A stretch of 15,883 bases of DNA, from assembly GCA_964640935.1 (NCBI GenBank), contig CAZXIY010000028.1:1-15883 (forward strand). The letters are read 5' to 3'. The notes under the pieces were generated by a model. It was given only the letters and a program-made list of their open reading frames with translations. It was not told the DNA's origin and searched no databases. The stretch is from CAZXIY01 sp964640935 (GTDB lineage Archaea > Thermoplasmatota > Thermoplasmata > Methanomassiliicoccales > Methanomethylophilaceae). How positions within the stretch are numbered: the stretch's first letter is position 1; each line of letters opens with the position of its first letter. The position numbers were made by a program, and so were the translations under genes. This document shows, piece by piece, positions 1 to 6,869 of the stretch.

Positions 1-479
1 ATCATCTTGTCGCATGTCGGCGCGGGGCTGCATGAGACCACGTTCTTGCATCCGTTGCTCTCGTTGAGTTCCGGGAATGATACTGGCGGCATGATGAATT
101 TCTCATCCTCCCCCTTCCCGGGCATTATGTCCGTGAAGACGACGAAACCGTCGGAGAGCCATACGATGTCGTTCCTGTCCTGGTACTCTTTGGCCGTCTC
201 AGGGAATACTTCGATGCCCATGACCTTGCCGTCGGTGGAGACCAATTTCACAGTGGGTTCGGGCGGAGGTCTGAATCTCGGATCTTTGACGATGCAGATC
301 ACCCTGTCGCGGGTCAGGGCTTGGTTGAAGCCCTCGTTGATGACGGTTATATCTCCGCTGGCACGTACGGTCGATTCTTCTTTTTTCACTTCATCGAGAA
401 TATCTTTGTCAAGATAGAACGCGCTGACTACGCCTCTGAGTTTTTCGACTATGCGCAACGGAAGGTCATCATCTGTCAT
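1..479 (-). CDS. Hypothetical protein, 3' end beyond left edge
   Basis: The minus strand is open from an ATG at 477-479 to the window edge, giving about 159 residues with no stop; the C-terminus lies outside. The protein begins MTDDDLPLRIVEKLRG and is acidic and soluble-looking, with no signal peptide or membrane segment. A proline-rich stretch (RFRPPPEP) falls near residue 70 and two cysteines (NGCKNVVSC) near 143-149. I do not recognise the family. The start is supported by a TATA-like CTTTAAG whose centre is about 27 nt upstream, which suggests a leaderless transcript. It is divergent from the AhpD-like gene at 533 and shares that box. The opposite-strand frame at 7-417 has no recognisable domain or start signal. 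Coding status is likely; function is unknown. Confidence 0.6.
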   Translation of the reverse strand, partial: MTDDDLPLRIVEKLRGVVSAFYLDKDILDEVKKEESTVRASGDITVINEGFNQALTRDRVICIVKDPRFRPPPEPTVKLVSTDGKVMGIEVFPETAKEYQDRNDIVWLSDGFVVFTDIMPGKGEDEKFIMPPVSFPELNESNGCKNVVSCSPAPTCDKM

Positions 480-501
480 ATCGGTGCTATCGTGAAACAA
501 A

Positions 502-510
502 TTCTTAAAG
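502..510. promoter_or_regulatory. Shared divergent TATA box
   Basis: TTCTTAAAG at 502-510 contains a near-symmetric CTTAAAG (504-510) that reads CTTTAAG on the other strand. Its centre (506.5) is 26.5 nt from the plus-strand ATG at 533 and 27.5 nt from the minus-strand ATG at 479. These are archaeal TATA-to-start distances, so one box may serve two leaderless divergent transcripts. No second candidate box is visible in the 53-bp gap. Confidence 0.5.
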
Positions 511-532
511 GTGGTGGGCACTGGTGTGCCAT

Positions 533-823
533 ATGTCCCTTACAATGCTGAACAAGAGAGACCCGGAAGTTCTGAAATCGCTCTATGATTACAGAAGGAA
601 GGTCTTCAAAGAAGGATCGCTGACTGTCCGCGAGAAAGAACTGATAGCATTCGCCGTGGCCGGCGTGACCAAATGCGAGAAATGTCTCGATTATCATGCC
701 GACAGGGCTAAAAAGGAAGGAGCCACGGGCGAAGACCTCCTCGAGGTCCTTGAAGTCGTGACCTATATGACCGGGCCGTCCGGGATGATATGGTCAGGCA
801 AGATCGACGAGATCGTGAAATGA
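533..823 (+). CDS. AhpD-like / carboxymuconolactone decarboxylase family protein
   Basis: A 96-residue protein with the exact AhpD core motif E-x11-C-x2-C-x3-H: E36, C48, C51 and H55, in KCEKCLDYH. In the family this constellation gives peroxidase or disulfide-reductase activity, and small archaeal members are single-domain proteins of about 100 residues. The helix before the motif (ELIAFAVAGVTKC) and the glycine-rich turn after it (KKEGATGEDL) fit the fold. ATG 533 was chosen because it lies 26.5 nt from a TATA box. A GTG at 524, preceded by AGGTGG, would add three residues. Its TGA abuts the stop of the convergent gene at 824 with no gap. A thiol-based redox or detoxification role is inferred from the motif; the substrate is unknown. 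Confidence 0.85.
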   Translation: MSLTMLNKRDPEVLKSLYDYRRKVFKEGSLTVREKELIAFAVAGVTKCEKCLDYHADRAKKEGATGEDLLEVLEVVTYMTGPSGMIWSGKIDEIVK

Positions 824-1141
824 TCATTCGATCTTAATGGACACGTCCCTCTTGAGTCCGAGTCCGCTGGCGACCTCGATCGCTTTGACTATGGCGCACG
901 GGACCGGACATGCGGCATGTTCCAGCTCTTCGCTTGCAAGAAGGTATACAGGGTTATCCTTGAAAGGGACTTCCACTACATCGAAGGGGTTTAACGGCTT
1001 TACGGACCACGACAGTCTCAGTATCTTGGGACAGTCGCTCTCAATGGTGTATTCGACATCCCCCATCTCCGTGCTCCATGCGGTGATCTTCGTCCTCATC
1101 TTGCAGACGCCTGCATCTACGGTCACTGTGGTCTTAGGCAT
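824..1141 (-). CDS. Small conserved four-cysteine protein (DUF6951-like)
   Basis: A 105-residue soluble protein with cysteines at C13, C37, C78 and C82; the last two form CPVPC, and H75 precedes them (ELEHAACPVPCAIVKAIEV). The pattern suggests metal or Fe-S binding, or a redox pair, but no catalytic motif is visible. It resembles a small uncharacterised family seen in methanogens (DUF6951 from memory, not checked). Its ATG at 1139-1141 lies inside the last codons of the upstream DUF2111-like gene (8-bp overlap), so the two are very probably co-transcribed and translationally coupled. Its stop abuts that of the convergent AhpD-like gene. Coding status is strong; function is unknown. Confidence 0.75.
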   Translation of the reverse strand: MPKTTVTVDAGVCKMRTKITAWSTEMGDVEYTIESDCPKILRLSWSVKPLNPFDVVEVPFKDNPVYLLASEELEHAACPVPCAIVKAIEVASGLGLKRDVSIKIE

Positions 1142-2087
1142 TTCCGTCCCTCCAATTGATTATGTCCTTTCCGCCGAGGCCTCTTATATCGACGACGCCG
1201 ATCGCCGCGATCGCACGTCCGTCCACCTCTATCGGGGTCACGATGACCCTGACACCTTTGTACGGACCGGATACGGCCACTTTCCTGATCGTCGTTCCGA
1301 TCTCGATGGCCTCTTCGAGCACCTCCCCGGTGTAAGCATTATCGATGACCTTCCCATCCTCGATCCTGATCCCGAGATCGTCCCTGCTCTTGGCGCATAC
1401 AGGGAGCCCGCCGACCAGGTCGTGCACTGCGAAGGCCAACGAAAGGATCTCGTTCGCCGTGCTCCTGGATGACAGTATATCCTTGAGTTCTCTGTTGAGC
1501 CTGAGTCCGCCGACGATGTTCAGGGCAGCTGACACTGCTCCGCGTTCCGCTTCCACCATGGTCCTTCCGGTACCGATTATTATGACGTCATCGTTCTTTA
1601 TCTTGAATTTCTCCCTGAGCATGGACTCCATCTTGGTGTCCACCGGGTAGTCGGAACCGGGAAAGATAAGCCTCCCGTTTGCGTATACGAGTGTCGTTGC
1701 GCCGATGGCCCCGGATTTGATCGCGACATCGCGTTCCTCGCATCCGTACGTGATCTTCTTGGCCATGTGGGACATCCTGACGGCGTAGTCGCATTCCCCT
1801 ATCGTCAGATTGGTGGATATCGGGCTCGCATCCATGTAGACTGAATCTCTGAAATCCATTCCTCTGTCTGTGAGCGTTATGCCCTCTTTGTTCACGGATA
1901 TCAGATTCTGGTCCTGGAGGATGCTTATGATCGTCCTGGTGCTCCCTTCGCCTATATTCAGCACAGATGACAGCTTCTTCCTGCCCATCGGCCTTACATC
2001 GTCAAGGGACATCATAGTCTTCCACAGGTGGTATTCTGTGAATTTCGGGATCGGACCGCCCGTGCCGGCGTGCTTTACGGATGCCAC
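1134..2087 (-). CDS. Winged-helix protein with DUF4443/DUF2111-like domains, candidate regulator
   Basis: A 317-residue protein. Residues 17-80 form a winged helix-turn-helix (GRKKLSSVLNIGEGSTRTII as the helices, then ISVNKEGITLTDRG as the wing). Residues about 95-195 resemble the DUF4443 region (GAIGATTLVYANGRLIFPGS; DDVIIIGTGRTMVEAERGA). Residues about 213-300 match the DUF2111 domain of methanogens (PYKGVRVIVTPIEV..AIAAIGVVDI). The start is GTG 2087: no in-frame ATG lies upstream, and TTTAAC on this strand is centred about 25 nt away, indicating a leaderless message. It is divergent from atwA and overlaps the next gene by 8 bp. A DNA-binding regulator controlling the divergent MCR-activation operon is my inference from the domain and position. 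The DUF assignments are from memory. Confidence 0.8.
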   Translation of the reverse strand: MASVKHAGTGGPIPKFTEYHLWKTMMSLDDVRPMGRKKLSSVLNIGEGSTRTIISILQDQNLISVNKEGITLTDRGMDFRDSVYMDASPISTNLTIGECDYAVRMSHMAKKITYGCEERDVAIKSGAIGATTLVYANGRLIFPGSDYPVDTKMESMLREKFKIKNDDVIIIGTGRTMVEAERGAVSAALNIVGGLRLNRELKDILSSRSTANEILSLAFAVHDLVGGLPVCAKSRDDLGIRIEDGKVIDNAYTGEVLEEAIEIGTTIRKVAVSGPYKGVRVIVTPIEVDGRAIAAIGVVDIRGLGGKDIINWRDGNA

Positions 2088-2107
2088 AGAAAGAAGTATG
2101 GCATAGC

Positions 2108-2117
2108 AGTTAAATTG
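2108..2117 (-). promoter_or_regulatory. TATA box of the DUF2111-like gene
   Basis: On the minus strand AATTTAAC is centred near 2112, about 25 nt upstream of the GTG at 2087. With archaeal initiation about 25 nt from the box, transcription would begin at or next to the start codon. No Shine-Dalgarno site precedes the GTG. Confidence 0.5.
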
Positions 2118-2167
2118 TTTTCTATACTGTCCCTTCGATTACCCGTCCGATAGGTGTGCTGGAACAT

Positions 2168-2188
2168 ATTAACAGGACTAATTAACAG
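2168..2188. repeat. Direct repeat ATTAACAG x2, possible operator
   Basis: ATTAACAG occurs at 2168-2175 and again at 2181-2188, a 13-bp period. It lies just upstream of the atwA TATA box and within the 148-bp divergent region. Spacing and position suit a tandem activator or repressor site, but no protein is known to bind it and the repeat is short. Confidence 0.3.
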
Positions 2189-2206
2189 CGGTTCTTTTCG
2201 TTGATG

Positions 2207-2213
2207 TTTTATA
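2207..2213 (+). promoter_or_regulatory. TATA box of the atwA-mcrC-mmp operon
   Basis: TTTTATA at 2207-2213 is centred about 25.5 nt before the atwA ATG at 2236. There is no Shine-Dalgarno site before that ATG, so the operon message is probably leaderless. This is the only convincing box between 2088 and 2236 on this strand. Confidence 0.55.
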
Positions 2214-2235
2214 GCTCGCACGCGATAACGGCGTT

Positions 2236-3861
2236 ATGACTCAGAAGGCGGTCGACCTTCTCAAAATCGAGAATGTGTCGAAGAAGTTCGAAGGCAGAAC
2301 GGTTCTCAACAACGTCAGTGCTACCTTGTCCACGGGGAAGATCCTCGGATTGATTGGCAAAAGTGCGGCAGGCAAAAGTGTTCTCATACATCTGGTCAGG
2401 GGTACCAATGAATACGCTCCTGACTCCGGCCGCGTCCTCTATCACGTCAACCACTGCAAAAAGTGCGGGGGTCTCGATCTTCCTTTCGAAGGAGAGGTAT
2501 GCACGAAGTGCGGCGGGGAGACGGAGACCGTCTGGGTGGATTATTGGAACCTCCCGGAACGCGACCCGCTCAGGCAGGCAGTGAAAGGCCGCATATCGAT
2601 CATGCTGCAGAGGACGTTCGCTCTGTTCGGTGATGCGACCGTTATGGAGAACATCTTCGAGGCCATCGGGAGCGATGTTTCGGAGAAGGTGAAGATCGAC
2701 AAGACGATCGAGTTGCTCAACTTCGTCAACATGACGCACAGGACGACCCACATAGCAAGGGACCTCTCCGGCGGAGAGAAGCAGAGAGTGGTCATGGCCA
2801 GGCAGCTGGCCAAGAATCCGCTTTTCTTCCTTGCCGACGAACCCACAGGAACGCTCGACCCGTACACTGCGAAGATCGTCCACGAGAGATTGGTGAAGTA
2901 CGTCCACGACAACAACATATGCATGATATTCGCATCCCACTGGCCGGAAGCGATCGACAAGATGGCCGACGAGGCGATATGGCTCGATGCCGGTAACGTG
3001 GTCATGGAAGGGAACCCCAAAGAGGTGACCTCCAGGTTCATGAAGGAATATCACTTCGAGAAGCAGGAGTCCACAGAGCTCGGCGAGCCGTTCATCGTCG
3101 TCGAGAATGCGACCAAGCACTACTTCTCCGTTATCAGAGGCGTCGTCAAGGCCGTCGACGGAGTGTCGTTCGACATAAGAGAGAATGAGATATTCGCTCT
3201 CGTCGGACTCTCCGGGGCCGGAAAGACAACGACGTCGCGTATGATCGCGGGCATGACGCCGGCGACGTCCGGTGTCGTGAAGATCAAGATCGGCGACGAC
3301 TGGATCGATATGTCGGAGTCTGGATTCATGGGAAAAGGCAGGGCGACCCCGTACATCGGGTTCCTCCACCAGGAATACACGCTGTATCCTTTCGACACGA
3401 TACTCAGGAATCTGACCACCTGCATCGGAATGAAGATGCCGGCCGAGCTTGCTAAGGTAAAAGCGATACAGGTGCTCATGAGCGTAGGATTCCCGAAGGA
3501 CGATATCGACAAGATCCTGTACTCGTACCCCGACTCGCTGTCCGTCGGCGAATGCCAGAGGATCGCCTTCGCCCAGGTCCTGATAAAGGAGCCCCGCATC
3601 GTCATATTGGACGAGCCGACGGGAACGATGGACCCGATAACGAAGGTCACCGTCGCAAAGGCGGTGCTCGATGCGAGGAAAGAGCTCGGAGAGACCTTCG
3701 TCGTCGTCAGCCACGACATGGATTTCATAATGAACTGCTGCGACCGCGCCGCTCTCATGGAGGGCGGTAAGATCGTCGAGATAGGAAAACCCGAGGAGAT
3801 AATCAACGGGTTCGAGAGGATCGAGCAGGCTCATGCCAAGGAGAGCGGTGAATCACTTTGA
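2236..3861 (+). CDS. atwA: MCR activation ATPase, component A2
   Basis: A 541-residue tandem ABC ATPase that supplies ATP-driven energy for reductive activation of methyl-coenzyme M reductase (F430 nickel to the Ni(I) state). The first nucleotide-binding domain has Walker A GKSAAGKS (41-48), signature LSGGE (177-181), Walker B FFLADE (197-202) and H235. The second has GLSGAGKT (324-331), Q379, LSVGE (435-439), IVILDE (455-460) and H493. A four-cysteine ribbon (C74, C77, C89, C92) is inserted in the first domain between Walker A and the signature. There are no membrane segments, so this is a soluble ABC protein. The first Walker A has Ala-Ala where Ser-Gly is usual. It heads the operon; its TGA overlaps the mcrC start (TTGA). 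Confidence 0.95.
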   Translation: MTQKAVDLLKIENVSKKFEGRTVLNNVSATLSTGKILGLIGKSAAGKSVLIHLVRGTNEYAPDSGRVLYHVNHCKKCGGLDLPFEGEVCTKCGGETETVWVDYWNLPERDPLRQAVKGRISIMLQRTFALFGDATVMENIFEAIGSDVSEKVKIDKTIELLNFVNMTHRTTHIARDLSGGEKQRVVMARQLAKNPLFFLADEPTGTLDPYTAKIVHERLVKYVHDNNICMIFASHWPEAIDKMADEAIWLDAGNVVMEGNPKEVTSRFMKEYHFEKQESTELGEPFIVVENATKHYFSVIRGVVKAVDGVSFDIRENEIFALVGLSGAGKTTTSRMIAGMTPATSGVVKIKIGDDWIDMSESGFMGKGRATPYIGFLHQEYTLYPFDTILRNLTTCIGMKMPAELAKVKAIQVLMSVGFPKDDIDKILYSYPDSLSVGECQRIAFAQVLIKEPRIVILDEPTGTMDPITKVTVAKAVLDARKELGETFVVVSHDMDFIMNCCDRAALMEGGKIVEIGKPEEIINGFERIEQAHAKESGESL

Positions 3862-4481
3862 AGCAAAAGATCGGTAGGCACCTCAGTTTCGTAGAGTGCC
3901 GTGAATCGATGGGGATGGGCCAGGGCGGCGGTCTTGCCCAGAGAGCTACCATCTCCGAGAGCGGAAAGGACGTAGTCGCCATAGCGATGGGTCCCGGAAG
4001 AAGGCATATCACAAAGCCGGTCTGCGAGATAACGTACGCCCTCAGAGAGGAAGGCATCGACACGTCGGTCCTTGTCCTCAATGCCGGCGGCGGCGTTCCG
4101 GCCGATGCCGAGGACGTCTCCCACGGGCAGTGCATGGGTCTCGAACCGCTGGAGGTCGAGAGGATACAGCAGTTCAAGGTCGCGCTGATACACCTGGGCA
4201 ATGTCCGCAGCCACATAATCTGGAAGGCCAGGCTCATACTCAGGAATGTTGACATACCCGCGATCGTCGTGTCCCAGTGTCCGGTCGATTTCGAGGATTT
4301 CGCCGCCATAGGCGTGAAGACATCCGCCGTCATGCCCAAGGACGAGGACATAAAGACCAAAGGGACGATCGTCGAGATAGTCAACGGGGTCATAAGGGGA
4401 CTCTCCTGTCCGCAGGACAAGCTGGACGAGATAGTCTCGAAGGTGCAGAAGATGCTTCCGAACGAGGGTGAGAAGAAATGA
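3858..4481 (+). CDS. mcrC: Methyl-coenzyme M reductase operon protein C
   Basis: A 207-residue McrC family protein, a component of the ATP-dependent MCR activation complex. The hallmark segment ECRESMGMGQGGGLAQRA runs from residue 13, followed by GPGRRHITKPVCEITYALR (45-63). Cysteines are C14, C56, C92, C141 and C184; some are candidate metallocluster ligands. The start is an unusual TTG overlapping the atwA stop by 4 bp. It is required because the conserved N-terminus lies before the next ATG, and GCGGTGA at 3845-3851 gives a Shine-Dalgarno match 6 nt upstream. In many other methanogens mcrC sits within the mcr operon; here it sits with atwA and the marker genes. Its central half resembles Mmp7 in the same operon. 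Confidence 0.93.
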   Translation: MKQKIGRHLSFVECRESMGMGQGGGLAQRATISESGKDVVAIAMGPGRRHITKPVCEITYALREEGIDTSVLVLNAGGGVPADAEDVSHGQCMGLEPLEVERIQQFKVALIHLGNVRSHIIWKARLILRNVDIPAIVVSQCPVDFEDFAAIGVKTSAVMPKDEDIKTKGTIVEIVNGVIRGLSCPQDKLDEIVSKVQKMLPNEGEKK

Positions 4482-5998
4482 AGGTCATCGTCAACGGATC
4501 GGAAAGGACGCTCCCGAGCAATGCAACGCTCAAGACTGCGCTCCGCGGGGAACATTATGTCAAGGATACGCTGGTATCTATTCACCTCTCGACGGACAAG
4601 CTCGTCACCGAATCGGCAGATTTCGAGATAGTGACGAACAGGGGCAGCATGGTCATACACCTAGACGGAGGCGACGATTCCAAGCTCTGGAAGTCGCTGA
4701 TACCCAAGATAATAGGTTCGTCCGTCAGATGGGTGACGCAGAACATCAACGCGTTCGGATCGTTCCCTACGGATATTAAGGTCAACAGGGACACCAGGAT
4801 GTACAGGCGCAACGACTGTTTCTTCTCGCTCGGCGGGTTCGACAACAGCACTACATACATCATGATCGCCAGGGACGACCACAGATGGTCGTACGGGGCG
4901 GGCACAGGACGCATCGGACGCATAACCAAAGGGCGTCACATAATGGACATGTTCAGAGAGGGCGACGCGATCACGGACATAAGGCCGGTGATGTCGGAGG
5001 TCAGCACCGAGAACGTAATCGTCACCATGGACCCGGACTACAAGCTTGATGACGGCTACAGGGTAGACACGCATGTGCACATCGACATCAACGATATGGC
5101 CCCGGAATCGGCAGAGCATCTCCTGATACTCGCCAGCAAAGGATACCTGAATGTATCTGATGCGACCGGGAGCTATGCCGCATGTTCCGACGACAAGGAC
5201 GTGACCATACCCGTTGACGAGCCGAAAAGGGTAAGGGATGTCGGATGCGTCACCGTCAGGAACAACGGAGAGGGTCTCGGACGCGTGTTGTTCTACAGGC
5301 AGAGGAGACAGCTCTCGCAGTCCCACAACGATGTCGGTCACGTCACGAGCGGTATCGCCATAACATCATTGGCCAACGCCGGCGACAAATTCACCGTGGT
5401 CACCAACCCGGAGCGTGTGCTCTCGGTCGGCATGACACAGAAGGAAGCGGAGAAGTTCCTCAAAGAGGCAGGTGTCAAGATCGTCAGGGCCGGCGACACG
5501 TCGGACGATGCGATCGTCGTGGAACAGGATCCCGAGAGGACCATAGACGCCCTCAAGAAGGGAGAGGTCACGACCACCGGTCTGCAGAAGGACAAGATAT
5601 TCAGGATCTCGCTCAACAGGAAGAAATCGCCGCTGAGCGTCCACTACTTCGAGAAGGTAACGGGTCTCAGCCACAAGCCGATCGGTCTGCTCAAAGTGCA
5701 TTTCACCTTCGAAGGATTGCCGATGGTGACCTTCGTGGGAGACGACTCCAGGGCCCATACGCTGTATCCGGACGAACCGTTCAGGAAATGCAAGCGCGGG
5801 GACATCGGCGTCACCAACCAGGCGAGGCCGAACAAAGGGCTCATCGGCATAAGACTCGTGGACGACAAGGTCTACGGGCCGACCGGAGAGGAAGGCTACG
5901 GCACCAACATATTCGGGAAGTTCGAGGACGACCTCGACAGATTCATGAAGGATGTCGACGAGGATTCTATCGTTTACGTTACGGAGGAGAAATTATGA
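4478..5998 (+). CDS. mmp3: Methanogenesis marker protein 3 (UPF0288)
   Basis: A 506-residue marker 3 protein, a component of the MCR activation complex in methanogens. The N-terminus (MKVIVNGSERTLPSNATLKTAL) looks like a ubiquitin/ThiS-like beta-grasp. Two cyclophilin-like halves follow (about 177-290 and 372-485); the second contains PIGLLKVHFTFEGLPMVTFV and GDIGVTNQARPNKGLIGIRL. Between them, residues about 317-351 (VGMTQKEAEKFLKEAGVKIV) read like a PASTA element. The ATG overlaps the mcrC stop (ATGA), so the two are translationally coupled. The family assignment is firm; the PASTA and beta-grasp readings are by eye. It is probably a scaffold or chaperone-like subunit rather than a proline isomerase. 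Confidence 0.9.
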   Translation: MKVIVNGSERTLPSNATLKTALRGEHYVKDTLVSIHLSTDKLVTESADFEIVTNRGSMVIHLDGGDDSKLWKSLIPKIIGSSVRWVTQNINAFGSFPTDIKVNRDTRMYRRNDCFFSLGGFDNSTTYIMIARDDHRWSYGAGTGRIGRITKGRHIMDMFREGDAITDIRPVMSEVSTENVIVTMDPDYKLDDGYRVDTHVHIDINDMAPESAEHLLILASKGYLNVSDATGSYAACSDDKDVTIPVDEPKRVRDVGCVTVRNNGEGLGRVLFYRQRRQLSQSHNDVGHVTSGIAITSLANAGDKFTVVTNPERVLSVGMTQKEAEKFLKEAGVKIVRAGDTSDDAIVVEQDPERTIDALKKGEVTTTGLQKDKIFRISLNRKKSPLSVHYFEKVTGLSHKPIGLLKVHFTFEGLPMVTFVGDDSRAHTLYPDEPFRKCKRGDIGVTNQARPNKGLIGIRLVDDKVYGPTGEEGYGTNIFGKFEDDLDRFMKDVDEDSIVYVTEEKL

Positions 5999-6414
5999 GC
6001 GAAGAGAGGGAAACGAGATTATTGATGATCTCTCCGGCATCCAACATAACGCCGGATCAGCTTTCGCGTACGATCCATGCGATGGGGAAGCAGGTGACCG
6101 TCAAGGAGACATGCTACGGCTGTCTCATAGAAGGTCCCAGGCCGGTGGTCATCGAGGTCCGCGACAGCGTCAGAAAACTCGACCCCAACGGGATATTCTC
6201 CAAGATAAGAGCATACCCGGCCAGCGATCCCAGGAGATGCCGCGCCCAGCACGGCACCAGGCCCGGATTCGCTCAGCTCGAGATGGAATGGAAGGCCCTT
6301 TCCGTGGTCCAGGCAGGACTCGATGCGGCCGACAGAGGGGAGAAGATAAACGAACCTCCGAAGAAGAAACAGCTTTCAGTCGATAAATTCAAAGAAATAT
6401 GCGAGGTGGACTAA
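5995..6414 (+). CDS. mmp6: Methanogenesis marker protein 6
   Basis: A 139-residue marker 6 family protein. Visible signatures are KETCYGCLIEGP (C40 and C43), FSKIRAYPASDPRRCRAQ (C82), and GTRPGFAQLE. ATG 5995 was chosen over a much longer open frame starting at 5245: it overlaps the mmp3 stop (ATGA), has GGAGGAG at 5983-5989 with 5-nt spacing, and gives the usual family length, whereas the longer frame is an Arg/Gly/Gln-rich shadow of mmp3. The family is restricted to methanogens and has no established biochemical role. Its place between mmp3 and mmp5 suggests a part in MCR activation or cofactor handling. Confidence 0.9.
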   Translation: MSEERETRLLMISPASNITPDQLSRTIHAMGKQVTVKETCYGCLIEGPRPVVIEVRDSVRKLDPNGIFSKIRAYPASDPRRCRAQHGTRPGFAQLEMEWKALSVVQAGLDAADRGEKINEPPKKKQLSVDKFKEICEVD

Positions 6415-6869
6415 TGAAGGTTTTCATCGACCCCCCTAACAGTCTGATATTATATGATATGGTAGAAAGATTCGGCCACGAGCCGCTCAGCACAATGGCC
6501 GCCCTGCAAGAGAGGGTGGATAATATGGAGATCGACATGCCGCCTATGAATGTCACGCTCGACGATGTCGTCAAAGGACTGAAATACGCGGGAATAGAGG
6601 TCCCGTCGGGTATCAGGGGAAGACTGGCCATATGGGGGCCGCTCATCGAACAGGCGGACGCCGCCATAGTCATGGAAGGGGCTCCGTTCTCCTTCGGATG
6701 CGTGGGATGCGAGCGTTCCAATCTGATGGTCAAGTACCTGATACAGAGGCACCAGATACCCGTCCTCCACGTGGATTACCCGGAGGACGAGGAACAGGGC
6801 AAACTGTTCGTCTCCAAAGCGAAGGAGTTCCTCGAGGGACTTGAAAAACCCAAGGCGGCGATCCAATGA
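6414..6869 (+). CDS. mmp5: Methanogenesis marker protein 5
   Basis: A 151-residue marker 5 family protein (MKVFIDPPNSLILYDMVERFGH...). A CxxC pair (C96, C99, in FGCVGCERSN) follows a hydrophobic strand (ADAAIVMEGAPFSFG). Proline-rich MPPMN and the loop GIEVPSGIRGRLAIWGPLIE are conserved-looking. The start is ATG 6414, in a TAATG overlap with mmp6, preceded by GAGGTGG at about 6402-6408; an in-frame upstream start would only add five residues inside mmp6. The function is not established. The CxxC pair suggests a redox or Fe-S role. Confidence 0.9.
   Translation: MKVFIDPPNSLILYDMVERFGHEPLSTMAALQERVDNMEIDMPPMNVTLDDVVKGLKYAGIEVPSGIRGRLAIWGPLIEQADAAIVMEGAPFSFGCVGCERSNLMVKYLIQRHQIPVLHVDYPEDEEQGKLFVSKAKEFLEGLEKPKAAIQ

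Noticed and set aside
7..417. 136-codon plus-strand frame at the left edge
   Set aside because: Serine/threonine-rich translation without a domain. The minus strand over the same bases reads as a continuous acidic protein with a promoter at the right distance.
2209..3834. 541-codon open frame on the minus strand opposite atwA
   Set aside because: It mirrors atwA almost exactly, is rich in His, Asp, Arg and Leu with no domain, and arises from codon bias on the opposite strand; atwA itself has all ABC motifs.
5245..5994. Upstream extension of the mmp6 frame
   Set aside because: The added 250 residues are Arg/Gln/Gly-rich shadow of mmp3. The ATG at 5995 has a Shine-Dalgarno site and gives the family length.
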